Assembly (NCBI GenBank): GCA_036259475.1
Contig: DATABS010000035.1
Span: 1-64,000 of the forward strand
From: ZC4RG17 sp036259475
Lineage (GTDB): Bacteria; Actinomycetota; Acidimicrobiia; Spongiisociales; ZC4RG35
Length of the DNA stretch: 64,000 nucleotides
Direction of reading: 5' to 3'
A program made the translations under genes and the position numbers. Shown piece by piece: positions 42,252 through 51,573 of this stretch. How positions within the stretch are numbered: the stretch's first letter is position 1; each line of letters starts with the position of its first letter. The notes under the pieces were generated by a model. That model saw only the letters and a program-made list of their open reading frames with translations, did no database searches and was not told the origin of the DNA.

Positions 42252-44357
42252 GTGACACGAACACGCGAGCAGACGATGCTGGAGGACTTGCTCCGCCCCG
42301 AGGACCGGGCGGTGGAGGCGGTGGTCGCCCGCTACCAGAGGGTGGCGCCTGCCATCACCCGATTCGCCCGAAGCCTCTCGGGCAACGACGAGCTGCGGGT
42401 GCGACTCGGCTCCGAGCCGGCCGCCTCGCCGAGTGAGATCGTGTGCGACCCACGGGTGTTCCAGGCGGCCTACAACCGCAACGCCCCCGTGACACCCGAC
42501 GAGGTAGCGCTGGCCTCGGCCCTGCACGAGGTGGTTCACCTGGTGGCCACCGACCTCGACGAACCTCGTCCGATCCCGCCCGACTGGCCACGGCTCGGTG
42601 AAGAAGCGGTGGCTCCGGGAGAGCTCGACCTGCTGGCGGCACTGGAACGGGCCGGTGGCCCGGTCACCGAGACGTTTTTCTTCGCCCTCGAGGATGCCCG
42701 TCAGGAACAGAGCGGCCTGTCCGCCTATCCGGGTGCGCGATCGGTGCTGTCGGACATCTACCGGGCGGCGTTCAGCTCGGCTGTCGGTCGCTCCGGCGCC
42801 CTCGGCCAGTTCTTGCTCGGATGCTTCCTCCTAGTCGGCGACTATCTCGATCGTTCCGTGATGGAGAAGCGTTTCGAAGCCCGGGCGGCGTTGGCCCTCG
42901 ATGAAGCCAGTGGATTGCTCGAGGAGGTCACTGCGGCCGGTGATGCGTGGGAGGTCGGAGGAATCGCCCTCCGCATCGAGGCGATCGCCCGGGCCCACGG
43001 GCTGCTCTCCCGGCTCCCGGAAGAAGCCACGCCCAATCAACGCCGGCTGTCGGAGCGACGGGATGCCGATGCCGCCTCGGCCACCGTCGATGCCGTTCGC
43101 CTGAGCACACCGATACTGCAAGACGCCGAGTCGTACCAGGAGACCCGGCGGGCGGCCGAGGCTCGGGCCGGGCAGTCCGACCGCAAGGGCGCGTCTGACG
43201 TCGCCGAGGACGAGTCCACCGATCAATTGCTCCGCGTCAGCCAGGCTCCCCGGATCTATCTGCCCACCGGTCAGTCAGGCCCGCTGATCGTCACACCGAT
43301 TCCTCAGGCATTCTCGAACTTCGCCGTCGAGGGACGGGGAGCCTTGACCCAGGCCGCAGCTCGCTGGGGTGTCGCCCAACGTCAGGTCTCGGGTGAGCTC
43401 TTCCCCCTCTTTGCGGCCAACCAGCGAAGGGGTCTCCGGTCGGGCTACGACCAGGGCGATGTCTCGCCCCACGCCGCCCTCTTCATCGGGGCGGGGCTGT
43501 ACCAGCGCCTCTACGAGCGCCGGGCGGCGCGAACCCGAAGGACCTACGCCGTCAGCCTCCTCGTCGACGCCTCGGCCTCGATGCTCATGTCGCGGCCCGA
43601 CGGTCCGGTCCGCGCCGGCACCGCCCGGTCGAAGCCCTGGGGGATGTCGGCGGCCCTCCTCGGAGCCTGGACGCTGGCAAGGCTATCCGACGAGCTGCAG
43701 ATCGACTTCGAGGTGGCGCTCTTCAACCGCGGGTTCGCCGCCCGGACCGACGACACCGAGTGGTCGTACACGCGGGGGCGGTCGGCCGCCACCGCCGGCC
43801 TGCGCCAGACCCAGGGCGCCGCCGCCGACCGGCTCACCGCCACCGTGAACCATTATCTGGTCAAGCCCTTCGATCGTCGATGGCGGGAAGCGGAGGACAC
43901 GTTGGCCGGCCTCTTCTGGACGGCCGCCGAGCCCCGCCAGGCGGCGGCCGCCGCCCGTCGCCAGCCCAGCGAGGCGGCTCCCGTCTCGATGTTCGAGAAG
44001 GCGGCCAACGTCGACGAGTTCAACGTCATTCACGCCGCTGAGAGGATGCGCCGACTGGGAGCCCAGGTCAGGGTGCTGATAGTCCTCGCCGACGGCATGA
44101 CGAGGGGCTCGGTAGATGCGCTCCGCGCTTCGGTGCGGGCGGTGGAGGCTTCGGGTACGACGGTTTTGGGTATCGGCATCGGCGATGACACGGTGAACAA
44201 CGCCTACCACCGGGCCGAGGTGGTCGAGCGGCCCGACCAGTTGGCGACCGCCATGGTGGAAGGAACCCGAACCGCCCTGCGGCGCAGTCTGGCGCTGCAG
44301 GGGCTGGAGACATGGTGGATCAGATCTTCCTATGAGCAGAGAAAGGAGGCGTCCTGA
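42252..44357 (+). CDS. VWA-domain protein with N-terminal HExxH motif, partner of a MoxR-like ATPase
   Basis: A 701-residue protein. The N-terminal half contains LHEVVHLVATD (HExxH at 92-96) and, some 50 residues later, FALEDARQEQSG, a pair reminiscent of the N-terminal domain of CobT-type VWA proteins. The C-terminal half is a VWA domain with the MIDAS motif LLVDASASM (about residue 437), an LIVLADGMTRG segment and GIGIGDDT. VWA/MoxR pairs act as chaperone systems inserting metals or remodelling complexes. The GTG start at 42252 has GGGAGG very close. It overlaps the ATPase gene by one base. The target is unknown. Confidence 0.8.
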   Translation: MTRTREQTMLEDLLRPEDRAVEAVVARYQRVAPAITRFARSLSGNDELRVRLGSEPAASPSEIVCDPRVFQAAYNRNAPVTPDEVALASALHEVVHLVATDLDEPRPIPPDWPRLGEEAVAPGELDLLAALERAGGPVTETFFFALEDARQEQSGLSAYPGARSVLSDIYRAAFSSAVGRSGALGQFLLGCFLLVGDYLDRSVMEKRFEARAALALDEASGLLEEVTAAGDAWEVGGIALRIEAIARAHGLLSRLPEEATPNQRRLSERRDADAASATVDAVRLSTPILQDAESYQETRRAAEARAGQSDRKGASDVAEDESTDQLLRVSQAPRIYLPTGQSGPLIVTPIPQAFSNFAVEGRGALTQAAARWGVAQRQVSGELFPLFAANQRRGLRSGYDQGDVSPHAALFIGAGLYQRLYERRAARTRRTYAVSLLVDASASMLMSRPDGPVRAGTARSKPWGMSAALLGAWTLARLSDELQIDFEVALFNRGFAARTDDTEWSYTRGRSAATAGLRQTQGAAADRLTATVNHYLVKPFDRRWREAEDTLAGLFWTAAEPRQAAAAARRQPSEAAPVSMFEKAANVDEFNVIHAAERMRRLGAQVRVLIVLADGMTRGSVDALRASVRAVEASGTTVLGIGIGDDTVNNAYHRAEVVERPDQLATAMVEGTRTALRRSLALQGLETWWIRSSYEQRKEAS

Positions 44358-45346
44358 TGGATGCCGAGACCGTGAAGTTCGAGGACCCGACCGGAGAGGG
44401 CCCGCCGATCGAGCTCAGCCGCTTCCCGGTGCCCGACGACGCCCAACGGGCCGGGAAGGTCCCGGAGCCTGACCCGCACTATGTCGACCTCGGCATGCTC
44501 TACCGGTTCGCCCAGATCGAGGGAGTACGGAGGGAGGAGTTCGAAGGCCTCGTCCCACTCCACCTGGCCGTCCGTGGCCACATGGGGACAGGCAAAGATC
44601 ACGACATAGAGCAGTTCGCGGCGCTGCTCGGGCTGCCGTACTACCGCATTCCCCTCACCGGCGAGGTGAGGGATGTCACCCTGATCGGCTCCACCCAGCT
44701 GCAGGGCGATGGCAAAGGGGGCACAGAGTCGCGATGGGAGGATGGCGAGATCACGCGAGCTCTTCGCGGCCCGGCCCTGCTGAACCTGTCCGAGCTCAAC
44801 GCCGCAGGAGCCGAGACGCTCTTCGCCCTCCACGGCTTGCTCGACCGCTACGCCGCCCTCGACCTTCCGACCGGGGAGACGGTCAGGCTGCGGGACGACG
44901 TTCGGATCTTCGGGACCATGAACCCGACCGATCTGCGCGACTACGCCGGAACGCAGACTCTCAACAAGGCGTTCGCCGACCGATGGGTGATCTGGGAGAA
45001 GGGCTTTCCAACCGAAGACCAGATCCACCAGATGTTGGTGGTCAGGTACCCGACGCTGCACATGGACTTCGTCGACGCCATCTCCCGCCTCGCCGTCGAG
45101 GTCAACGCCTCGTTCGATGCCATCGACGCCGGCACGCGGGTGGAGACGCCGCTCTCCCTGCGCTCGATCCTCGATCGTCTCCCCACGGGTCTGCGGGTCC
45201 ACGCCGCCGAGCCGGATCCGCTGCGGTCGGCCTGGGAAGAATTCGTCCTCCCCCACGTGGACCGCTACGACCGGGACCATTACGAGACCGTCTGGAACGC
45301 CGTGGTGCGCAACGGCCCATCCCTCAGGCCCTTCGGTCGAGACTGA
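44357..45346 (+). CDS. MoxR/CbbQ-like AAA+ ATPase with altered Walker residues
   Basis: A 329-residue AAA+ protein. Walker A reads GHMGTGKD (74-81), with Asp81 in place of the usual Ser/Thr. The Walker B position reads LLNLSE (141-146), with Ser145 in place of Asp before the conserved Glu146. Sensor 1 is IFGTMNPTD. Domain layout and pairing with the upstream VWA gene place it with MoxR/CbbQ chaperones. The two replaced residues are both Mg-associated and look reciprocally exchanged. AAAGGAGG precedes the ATG. The pair is translationally coupled. Confidence 0.85.
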   Translation: MDAETVKFEDPTGEGPPIELSRFPVPDDAQRAGKVPEPDPHYVDLGMLYRFAQIEGVRREEFEGLVPLHLAVRGHMGTGKDHDIEQFAALLGLPYYRIPLTGEVRDVTLIGSTQLQGDGKGGTESRWEDGEITRALRGPALLNLSELNAAGAETLFALHGLLDRYAALDLPTGETVRLRDDVRIFGTMNPTDLRDYAGTQTLNKAFADRWVIWEKGFPTEDQIHQMLVVRYPTLHMDFVDAISRLAVEVNASFDAIDAGTRVETPLSLRSILDRLPTGLRVHAAEPDPLRSAWEEFVLPHVDRYDRDHYETVWNAVVRNGPSLRPFGRD

Positions 45347-45361
45347 GTAAGTTGGGGACAG

Positions 45362-46447
45362 ATGCGCTCGTACGCAGTCGGCGACCCTGAACTAGACCAA
45401 CGAATCACCGATCTGGTGGCGGAAGCCTCCTCGAATCCGAACGGCGATCTGGTCGAGGAGATCATCACGACCGCCCTGAAGCTGCATCGCGACAACCCCA
45501 CGAGGGGTGAGATGAAGCTCGTCAACACGGCGCTGAAAGAGATGCGCTACTCGATGCTCGTCTTTTCCCGCCACGACGAGCCCAAGGTGACGATCTTCGG
45601 ATCGGCCCGCACTCCCGACGGTCATCCGGACTACGAGCTCACCGAGCAGTTCGCCGCCGAGATGGTGAAGCGGGAATGGGGGGTAATCACCGGTGCCGGA
45701 CCGGGGATCATGCAGGCGGGAAACGAGGGAGCGGGGATCGAGAACTCGTACGGGGTCAATATCCGCCTGCCCTTCGAAGCGGAGACCAACGGGTATGTGA
45801 GTCCCGAACGGACGGTCAACTTCAAGTATTTCTTCACCCGCAAGCTGGCATTCGTCAAGGAGTCGCACGCCTTTGCCATCTTTCCGGGGGGGTTCGGCAC
45901 CCTGGATGAGATGTTCGAGCTACTCACGCTCGTCCAGACAGGGAAATCGGATCTCCATCCCATCGTGCTGATGGAGTCAGAAGGCACCGACTACTGGAGG
46001 ACGCTGCTTCCGTTCATCCAGAAGCTGCTCGTCGACGGGGGATACGTCTCTCCGGCCGACCCTTCCCTGCTCAGCTATCACAACGATCCGGCCTCTGCCG
46101 CCGATGAGCTGAGCAACTTCTATGCCAACTACCACTCCCAGCGCTATGTGGAGGGACTCCTGGTGCTCCGTCTCAATCAGGCGCCGGACGCCGCCACTCT
46201 CGAGCGCCTCAACGAGGAGTATGCCGACATCGTCGCCGGTCAGCCCCTCGAGGTGATCGAGCCGACCGAGACCGAGATCGCCGACGGAGACGCCCTCCAT
46301 CTGGATAGGGTTTCGTTCAAGTTCGACCGACGAGGCTTCGGCCGACTCCGGGGTCTCGTCGACGAGCTCAACAAGCTGGTTGTGACACCCCAGACGGTGC
46401 ATCCGCCGGCTCCCATGGGCGAGGAACAGGCCGAGCGACCCTGGTGA
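45362..46447 (+). CDS. LOG-family Rossmann-fold protein
   Basis: A 361-residue protein with the LOG core: KVTIFGSARTP, GVITGAGPGIMQAGNEGA, and the signature FPGGFGTLDEMFE (about residue 178). LOG enzymes include cytokinin nucleotide phosphoribohydrolases and ppGpp-binding PpnN. The extra N-terminal helical region and the C-terminal 90 residues make this longer than the plain 180-residue form and closer to the PpnN-like group. It starts 15 bases after the MoxR-like gene, so it may be cotranscribed. Confidence 0.85.
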   Translation: MRSYAVGDPELDQRITDLVAEASSNPNGDLVEEIITTALKLHRDNPTRGEMKLVNTALKEMRYSMLVFSRHDEPKVTIFGSARTPDGHPDYELTEQFAAEMVKREWGVITGAGPGIMQAGNEGAGIENSYGVNIRLPFEAETNGYVSPERTVNFKYFFTRKLAFVKESHAFAIFPGGFGTLDEMFELLTLVQTGKSDLHPIVLMESEGTDYWRTLLPFIQKLLVDGGYVSPADPSLLSYHNDPASAADELSNFYANYHSQRYVEGLLVLRLNQAPDAATLERLNEEYADIVAGQPLEVIEPTETEIADGDALHLDRVSFKFDRRGFGRLRGLVDELNKLVVTPQTVHPPAPMGEEQAERPW

Positions 46448-46520
46448 CCCGCCGGCCCCGAAAGGGGTTCGAGGGGTGCTCCCAGTGTTTGTTCCTTTGC
46501 GACAGCACTAGACTGAGCAG

Positions 46521-47252
46521 GTGCGAGAGATCCTTTCAGACCTGGTGGCAGAACAGCAGTTCCTAGATCAGTCGCTCCAACGGATCCCGATCAAGAACTG
46601 GGACAAGGTCACACCTTCAAAGCCTTGGACGGTTCGTGACACCATCAGCCACCTGGCGGACTTCGCCGAACTGGCTGCCGACGCCCTCGACGGGGGTGAT
46701 CGCGTGAAGGAGTGGCAGACAGCCACCGATCTGGATGCGCTCCGCAACCGGGCAATCGCCAAAGGCCGCGGCATGCGTCCTCAGGATGTCATCGAGTGGT
46801 GGCGCGGTGGCCGCGCCAAGGTGATCGAGCCCCTCTCCCACATGTCCGAAGAGGATCGCGTGGAGTGGATCGAGGGGACGATGAGCGCCAAGACCTTCGC
46901 CACCTTCCGGCTGATGGAGACGTGGGCTCACGGCCTGGACATCTACGACGCCCTGTCGATCGAAGTCGAAGACACCACTCGCATCCGCCACGTCTGCTGG
47001 CTCGGCTGGAAGACGCTTCCCTACGCCTTCAAGGCGGCGGGGCTGGATTACGCCCCGGTGCGCGTCGAGGTCATCGGCCCCGGATACGCCAAGTGGGTCT
47101 ACGGGTCCGACGACGCGCAAAACGTCATCAAGGGTTCGGCTTCCGACTGGGCCCGGATCGTGGTGCGGCGGGTCCCACCGGGCAAGACGCGCCTCAAGCT
47201 GACCGGTGAGCTGGCGGAAACGGCCCTAGAGGTGGCTCAAGCCTATCTCTGA
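46521..47252 (+). CDS. TIGR03084-type DinB/maleylpyruvate isomerase-like protein
   Basis: A 243-residue protein starting at a GTG. A four-helix DinB-like N-terminal region has PWTVRDTISHLADFAELA (metal His) and FRLMETWAHGLDIYDAL (second His). The C-terminal SCP2-like part ends in RLKLTGELAETALEVAQAYL. These thiol-dependent metalloproteins are abundant in actinobacteria, often linked to mycothiol chemistry. The substrate is unknown. It heads a run of genes with BtpA and enoyl-CoA hydratase. Confidence 0.82.
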   Translation: MREILSDLVAEQQFLDQSLQRIPIKNWDKVTPSKPWTVRDTISHLADFAELAADALDGGDRVKEWQTATDLDALRNRAIAKGRGMRPQDVIEWWRGGRAKVIEPLSHMSEEDRVEWIEGTMSAKTFATFRLMETWAHGLDIYDALSIEVEDTTRIRHVCWLGWKTLPYAFKAAGLDYAPVRVEVIGPGYAKWVYGSDDAQNVIKGSASDWARIVVRRVPPGKTRLKLTGELAETALEVAQAYL

Positions 47253-47261
47253 GCGGCTCCA

Positions 47262-48059
47262 GTGACATCGCCGCGGCCGATTCCCCCGCTGGTGGGAATG
47301 GTCCACCTCGCACCCCTCCCCGGTTCGCCGCGTTACGGCGGATCGATGGCGGCGGTCGTGGATGATTCCGTTCAACGGGCGTCGATCCTGTCCCAGGCCG
47401 GCTTCCAGGCTTTGATGGTCGAGAATTTCGGCGACGTCCCCTTCTTCGCCGAAGAGGTGCCTCCCGTCACGGTGGCGGCGATGACCGCCTGCATCGCTGC
47501 CATCAGATCGGAGGTCGACTGCGTTCTGGGCGTAAACGTCCTGCGTAACGCGGCCCTCGCCGCGGTGGGCATCGCCGGGGCGATAAAGGCTGAGCTGATC
47601 CGAGTCAACGTTCTCAGCGGTCGGATGACCACAGATCAAGGTCCTATCACCGGCCGGGCGGCCGAGGTCCTCCGAGCCGCCTCCGCCCTCGGCTCTCCGA
47701 TGGCGGTGTGGGCGGACGTGTTCGTCAAGCACGCCACTCCCCCACCCGGGCTCACGATCGAGCAGGCTGCCGTCGATACATGGGAGCGGGGAGGAGCCGA
47801 CGCCCTCATCATCTCCGGGTCAGGAACCGGGCACGCTCCAGACCTCGACCGCTTCGACGCGGTGCGCCGGGCGGTGCCGGCTGCCCCTCTCGTTGTCGGT
47901 TCCGGAGCGACTCCCGAGAACCTCAAGGAGCTGGCAGGACTGGTCGACCATGTCATCGTCGGTACTGCGCTGGAGGAGGAGGGGCGGCCGGGCGCTCCCA
48001 TCGACCGGGTCCGGCTCGACCGCTTCATGACAGCCGCCTCGGGCGCGGGGTGGGTATGA
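47262..48059 (+). CDS. BtpA/SgcQ-family TIM-barrel protein
   Basis: A 265-residue protein with the BtpA family start LVGMVHLAPLPGSPRYGG and later MVENFGDVPF, LGVNVLRNAALAA, ADVFVKHA and GADALIISGSGTG. BtpA was linked to photosystem I stability in cyanobacteria and SgcQ to sugar metabolism; the general function is unsettled. It starts nine bases after the TIGR03084 gene and its stop overlaps the next start (ATGA). Confidence 0.88.
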   Translation: MTSPRPIPPLVGMVHLAPLPGSPRYGGSMAAVVDDSVQRASILSQAGFQALMVENFGDVPFFAEEVPPVTVAAMTACIAAIRSEVDCVLGVNVLRNAALAAVGIAGAIKAELIRVNVLSGRMTTDQGPITGRAAEVLRAASALGSPMAVWADVFVKHATPPPGLTIEQAAVDTWERGGADALIISGSGTGHAPDLDRFDAVRRAVPAAPLVVGSGATPENLKELAGLVDHVIVGTALEEEGRPGAPIDRVRLDRFMTAASGAGWV

Positions 48060-48829
48060 GTTCCGAGACCCGGTTGAAGCGGGGCGATGGTTATGCCGTC
48101 CTCACTCTGGCCCGGCCCGACATCCGCAACGCCATCACCGGCGAGGAGATGCTCGGGGAAGTGATCGCCGCCCTGAACGACCCCGGAGCCGGGGTGCTCA
48201 TCATCACCGGCGAGGGTTCGGCATTCTCGGCGGGCGGCAACGTGAAGCAGATGGCCGAAGCAGGCGGCATATTCGGCGGGACGCCACAAGAGATCTCCGA
48301 GAGCTATCGGAGCACGATCCAACAGTTGACCCGATCACTCCTCACGACCGACGTGGTCACCATCGCCGCCGTCAACGGGCCGGCGGTGGGCGCCGGCTTC
48401 GACCTGGTCCTTGGCTGCGACCTGCGCATTGGATCGACAGAGGCGTGGTTCGCCCATACCTTCGCGGAGCTAGGCATCGTGCCCGGCGACGGGGGCGCCT
48501 GGCTGCTGCCCCGAGTGGTCGGATGGCAGCGAGCGGCCGACATCGCCCTCACTGCCCGGCGGGTGCCCGCCGACGAAGCAGTATCCCTGGACATCCTTCT
48601 CGAGACTGTCGAGCCTGACGAGCTGCTCGCCCGCGCTCGTGCCCTGGCCGAACAGATCGTGGCCAAGCCTTCCCATTCCGTGCGCTTGACCAAGCGGCTG
48701 CTCCGCCACGCCCGCAGCATGGATTTGGACGGATTCCTCGACCTCTCCGCCGCCTTCCAGGCCATGAGTCACGCCGAACCAGCCCATCGGGAGGCTCTCG
48801 CCCGCTATCTGGAACGCTGGAAGGCCTGA
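48056..48829 (+). CDS. Enoyl-CoA hydratase/isomerase-family protein
   Basis: A 257-residue crotonase from the ATG at 48056. The oxyanion-hole segments are GSAFSAGGNVKQM and VNGPAVGAGFDLVLGCDLRI. Further motifs are FAELGIVPGDGGAWLLPRVVG and AKPSHSVRLTKRLL. One of the two usual catalytic acids lies in FAELGIVPGDGG; the first position is Val/Gly (GPAVGAGFD), as in many uncharacterised paralogues. It is coupled to btpA. A role in acyl-CoA metabolism is likely; the exact substrate is not evident. Confidence 0.9.
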   Translation: MSSETRLKRGDGYAVLTLARPDIRNAITGEEMLGEVIAALNDPGAGVLIITGEGSAFSAGGNVKQMAEAGGIFGGTPQEISESYRSTIQQLTRSLLTTDVVTIAAVNGPAVGAGFDLVLGCDLRIGSTEAWFAHTFAELGIVPGDGGAWLLPRVVGWQRAADIALTARRVPADEAVSLDILLETVEPDELLARARALAEQIVAKPSHSVRLTKRLLRHARSMDLDGFLDLSAAFQAMSHAEPAHREALARYLERWKA

Positions 48830-48840
48830 CCGCAGCCCGT

Positions 48841-48885
48841 TCTTCGGACGGTGGTGATCGGTAAATCCCTTCTTCGGACGGTGGC
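48841..48885 (+). repeat. 15-base direct repeat, 30-base period
   Basis: TTCTTCGGACGGTGG occurs exactly at 48841-48855 and 48871-48885, between the crotonase and HD-GYP genes. No role is apparent. Confidence 0.7.
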
Positions 48886-48955
48886 GCCCGGAGAGCGACT
48901 GCGGGCATCCAATGAAGGGGTGAGGCGTTGGCCAAGGCCCAAAGAACCGACGCGG

Positions 48956-49546
48956 TCAGCGACTGAGGAGGGTGACGGTGGGAAGTCGATCGGAGGCGGC
49001 AATGACGTTGAACGCCTCGACCACCAACGGGTCGAACTGCGAGCCGGCGTAGAGGTTGATCTCCTCGGACGCCATTTCCGCCGGGAGCGCCGGCTGGTAC
49101 GAGCGGTGGCTCACCATGGCGTCGAATGCGTCGGCAACCAGCACGATTCGGGCGAGCAACGGAATCTCCTCTGCTGCCAGGCCGAAGGGGTACCCGTTCC
49201 CGTCGTAGCGCTCGTGGTGATAGAGGATGGCCTCGGAAACCCCACGGTCGAAGCGATCGACCGTCATCGCGAACCCGAGTTCGGGATGACGGCGCATGTG
49301 CTCCAACTCGCCGGAGTCGAGCGGGCCCGGCTTGGATAGGATCGCCGGATCCACATGGACCTTGCCTACGTCGTGGAGGACGCCGACGAGGCCCAAACGG
49401 GCGATGTCGGTCTCGTCCAGGTCGAGAGTGCGTCCCAGGAGGACCGAGAGGTCCGCCACGCGATGCACATGGCCGTGGAGGTCCTCCACGATGTGCTCCA
49501 TTGCGCGGAGCAAGTCATCCCTGGCGAGATTATGACGCGGTGTCAT
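48956..49546 (-). CDS. Stand-alone HD-GYP-domain phosphodiesterase
   Basis: A 196-residue HD-GYP domain without attached receiver or sensor. Motifs are VLHDVGKVHVDPAIL (His58, Asp59) and HHERYDGNGYP ending in the GYP-type loop, then ARIVLVADAFDAMVS. These enzymes hydrolyse cyclic di-GMP. Because no signal-input domain is present, activity would be set by expression or partner proteins. It converges with the crotonase gene. Confidence 0.9.
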   Translation of the reverse strand: MTPRHNLARDDLLRAMEHIVEDLHGHVHRVADLSVLLGRTLDLDETDIARLGLVGVLHDVGKVHVDPAILSKPGPLDSGELEHMRRHPELGFAMTVDRFDRGVSEAILYHHERYDGNGYPFGLAAEEIPLLARIVLVADAFDAMVSHRSYQPALPAEMASEEINLYAGSQFDPLVVEAFNVIAASDRLPTVTLLSR

Positions 49547-49734
49547 TGGTTTCCGTTTTGAACGCGTAATGGCATGCTGAAGACCCCACAGAATGATCGT
49601 CCACTCATTGATTCTGATCCATAGGGCGACGGACCCAAGGGATTTCGGGTATTGCCCCGTTGGGAGGTCCTGCTACCCGGGACAATCCCTCTGGCTTGTG
49701 GCGTGAGTCGAATCTGCGAATAGCCTCATTCCTG

Positions 49735-50937
49735 ATGGTCACTCCTAAGATAACCGTGCGGGCAGGTCATCCCGATTTCCTCGATCTTCCGTGGGAGCGA
49801 TCTCTGGCAGGTTGGGACGAGCCGCGACTCGTGGATCTCCCCAAAGGCATCTCTCGCCATACAGTCCGATTCATCGAGGCAGCGGAAGCCATCTACGCGA
49901 TCAAGGAACTCCCCGAGCGGGCCGCACGCAACGACTTCGAGGTTCTCCGCCATCTGGAGGACCTCTCCGCCCCCGCGGTGCGACCGGTGGGCCTCGTCAC
50001 CGGGCGCAGCCCGGATCGCCATGACGAGCGCTCGGCCGCACTCATCACCCTCTATGAGTCGTTCTCATTCTCATATCGCGAGCTCCTGCAAGGTCCGGGT
50101 TTCGGGGCGAACCGCAGCCGGATGCTCGACGCGATGGCCTACCTGCTGGTTCGGCTCCACCTCGCCGGGTGCTTTTGGGGCGACTGCTCCCTTTCCAATG
50201 TGCTGTACCGCTGGGATGCCGACACGATCGAGACGCTGATGGTCGACGCCGAGACGGCCTCGATCCACGTCGGCGGCCTGACAGACGGCCAGCGTGCGGA
50301 GGACGTGAGCATCATGATCGAGAACGTCGCCGGGGGGATGGCCGACATCGCTTCCCAGGCCGGCACCGACCTGTCGGGGGCGGATCTGGCGATGGGAGAG
50401 GAGATCGCGGGCCGGTATGAGGATCTGTGGCAGGAACTGGTCGATGAGGAATCGATCGGACCTGATGAGCGATATCGCATCGCCGAACGTATGGCCCGGA
50501 TCAACGCCCTCGGCTTCGACGTCGAACAGGTCGACCTGATCCCGGATGGCGCCGATGGCGGGAAGCTGCGTTTCAGGTTGAAGCTCGGCGGCCGCACTTT
50601 CCACTCCAACCGACTCCGGGATCTGACCGGAGTCCACGCCCTCGAGAACCAGGCTCGTCAGATCCTCTCGGACCTGTATTACTTCCAGGCGCACGAAGGT
50701 GGAACCACGTCGACACTGAAAGACATCTCAGCGATGCGGTGGAGGGTGACGGAATTCGAGCCGACCGTCACAGCCTTGAGCGACATGGACGAGGTGAACG
50801 ACCCGATTCAGGCCTACACCGATGTGCTGCACCACCGTTACATCATGGCCACGGAACAGGGACGTGACATTTCGACCGACGAGGCGCTGGACGACTGGGT
50901 GGCGAGCGGTCGGCCGGGTTATCCCCCGCCGGGATGA
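49735..50937 (+). CDS. DUF4032-family protein with kinase-like motif
   Basis: A 400-residue protein from the ATG at 49735. The N-terminal 220 residues look like a lipopolysaccharide-kinase-type fold: YAIKELPERAARNDFEVLRH (Lys and Glu), LVRLHLAGCFWGDCSLSNVL (catalytic-loop-like) and MVDAETASIH (DxE). The C-terminal region is the actinobacterial DUF4032 segment. No substrate is known. There is no good Shine-Dalgarno, so it may be leaderless. Confidence 0.8.
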   Translation: MVTPKITVRAGHPDFLDLPWERSLAGWDEPRLVDLPKGISRHTVRFIEAAEAIYAIKELPERAARNDFEVLRHLEDLSAPAVRPVGLVTGRSPDRHDERSAALITLYESFSFSYRELLQGPGFGANRSRMLDAMAYLLVRLHLAGCFWGDCSLSNVLYRWDADTIETLMVDAETASIHVGGLTDGQRAEDVSIMIENVAGGMADIASQAGTDLSGADLAMGEEIAGRYEDLWQELVDEESIGPDERYRIAERMARINALGFDVEQVDLIPDGADGGKLRFRLKLGGRTFHSNRLRDLTGVHALENQARQILSDLYYFQAHEGGTTSTLKDISAMRWRVTEFEPTVTALSDMDEVNDPIQAYTDVLHHRYIMATEQGRDISTDEALDDWVASGRPGYPPPG

Positions 50938-51002
50938 CGTCTCGAAGAACGGATCGGGGCGTTTGCGAGGTCGAGTACCTGAGACATTGACCTCTCGGAG
51001 CC

Positions 51003-51515
51003 TCAATGGCCGCCGCGCTTTACTCCTCCGTATTTCATCCGGGTATCCGAAATGGCCGCGGCCCTCGTGTCTTCGTCTTCCGGATCTGAGCCGGCGGCCA
51101 CGATCTCTCCGATGAAGAGGGTGTGGGTTCCGAGATCGAGAGACTGGCGGACTTCACACTCGAACCAGGCGATGGCCTCAGCGAAGATCGGGGCGCCCGT
51201 CTCACCCTCGCGGACCGGGCGGCCGTTGAGCGTCGTGTCTTCCTTCTCCGCCGGTTTCGAGAACTTGACGAATACCTTGGTGTCGTCCGCCGACCACAGA
51301 TTCACCGAGAAGACGCCGGACTCGGATATCAGCCGGTGAGTCACCGCCTTGTTGTCCACCCCGATACCGACGAGAACCGGCTCCATCGACAGCTGGGTGA
51401 CCCACGACGTCGTCATCCCGTTCCACGTGTCGCCCGATCGCGAACCGACGAGGGTAAGGGCGTTGGGAATCCTCCAGGTCACCTGGTTGACGATTTCTGG
51501 GCTGAGCTCCGGCAC
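51003..51515 (-). CDS. Flavin reductase-family FMN-binding protein
   Basis: About 170 residues from a GTG at 51515, the latest start that keeps the whole domain and leaves the divergent universal stress gene its own promoter. Split-barrel motifs are TLVGSRSGDTWNGMTTSWVT, EPVLVGIGVDNKAVTHRLI, SGVFSVNLWSADD and GTHTLFIGEIVAAGSD. It probably binds FMN and reduces it with NAD(P)H. The start is uncertain; the frame remains open upstream to 51635. Confidence 0.8.
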   Translation of the reverse strand: MPELSPEIVNQVTWRIPNALTLVGSRSGDTWNGMTTSWVTQLSMEPVLVGIGVDNKAVTHRLISESGVFSVNLWSADDTKVFVKFSKPAEKEDTTLNGRPVREGETGAPIFAEAIAWFECEVRQSLDLGTHTLFIGEIVAAGSDPEDEDTRAAAISDTRMKYGGVKRGGH

Positions 51516-51573
51516 GACGGGGTCCGATCTTCGACGCTGATCTCCTGCCGCCCACCCTAACCTGGAGCCGATT

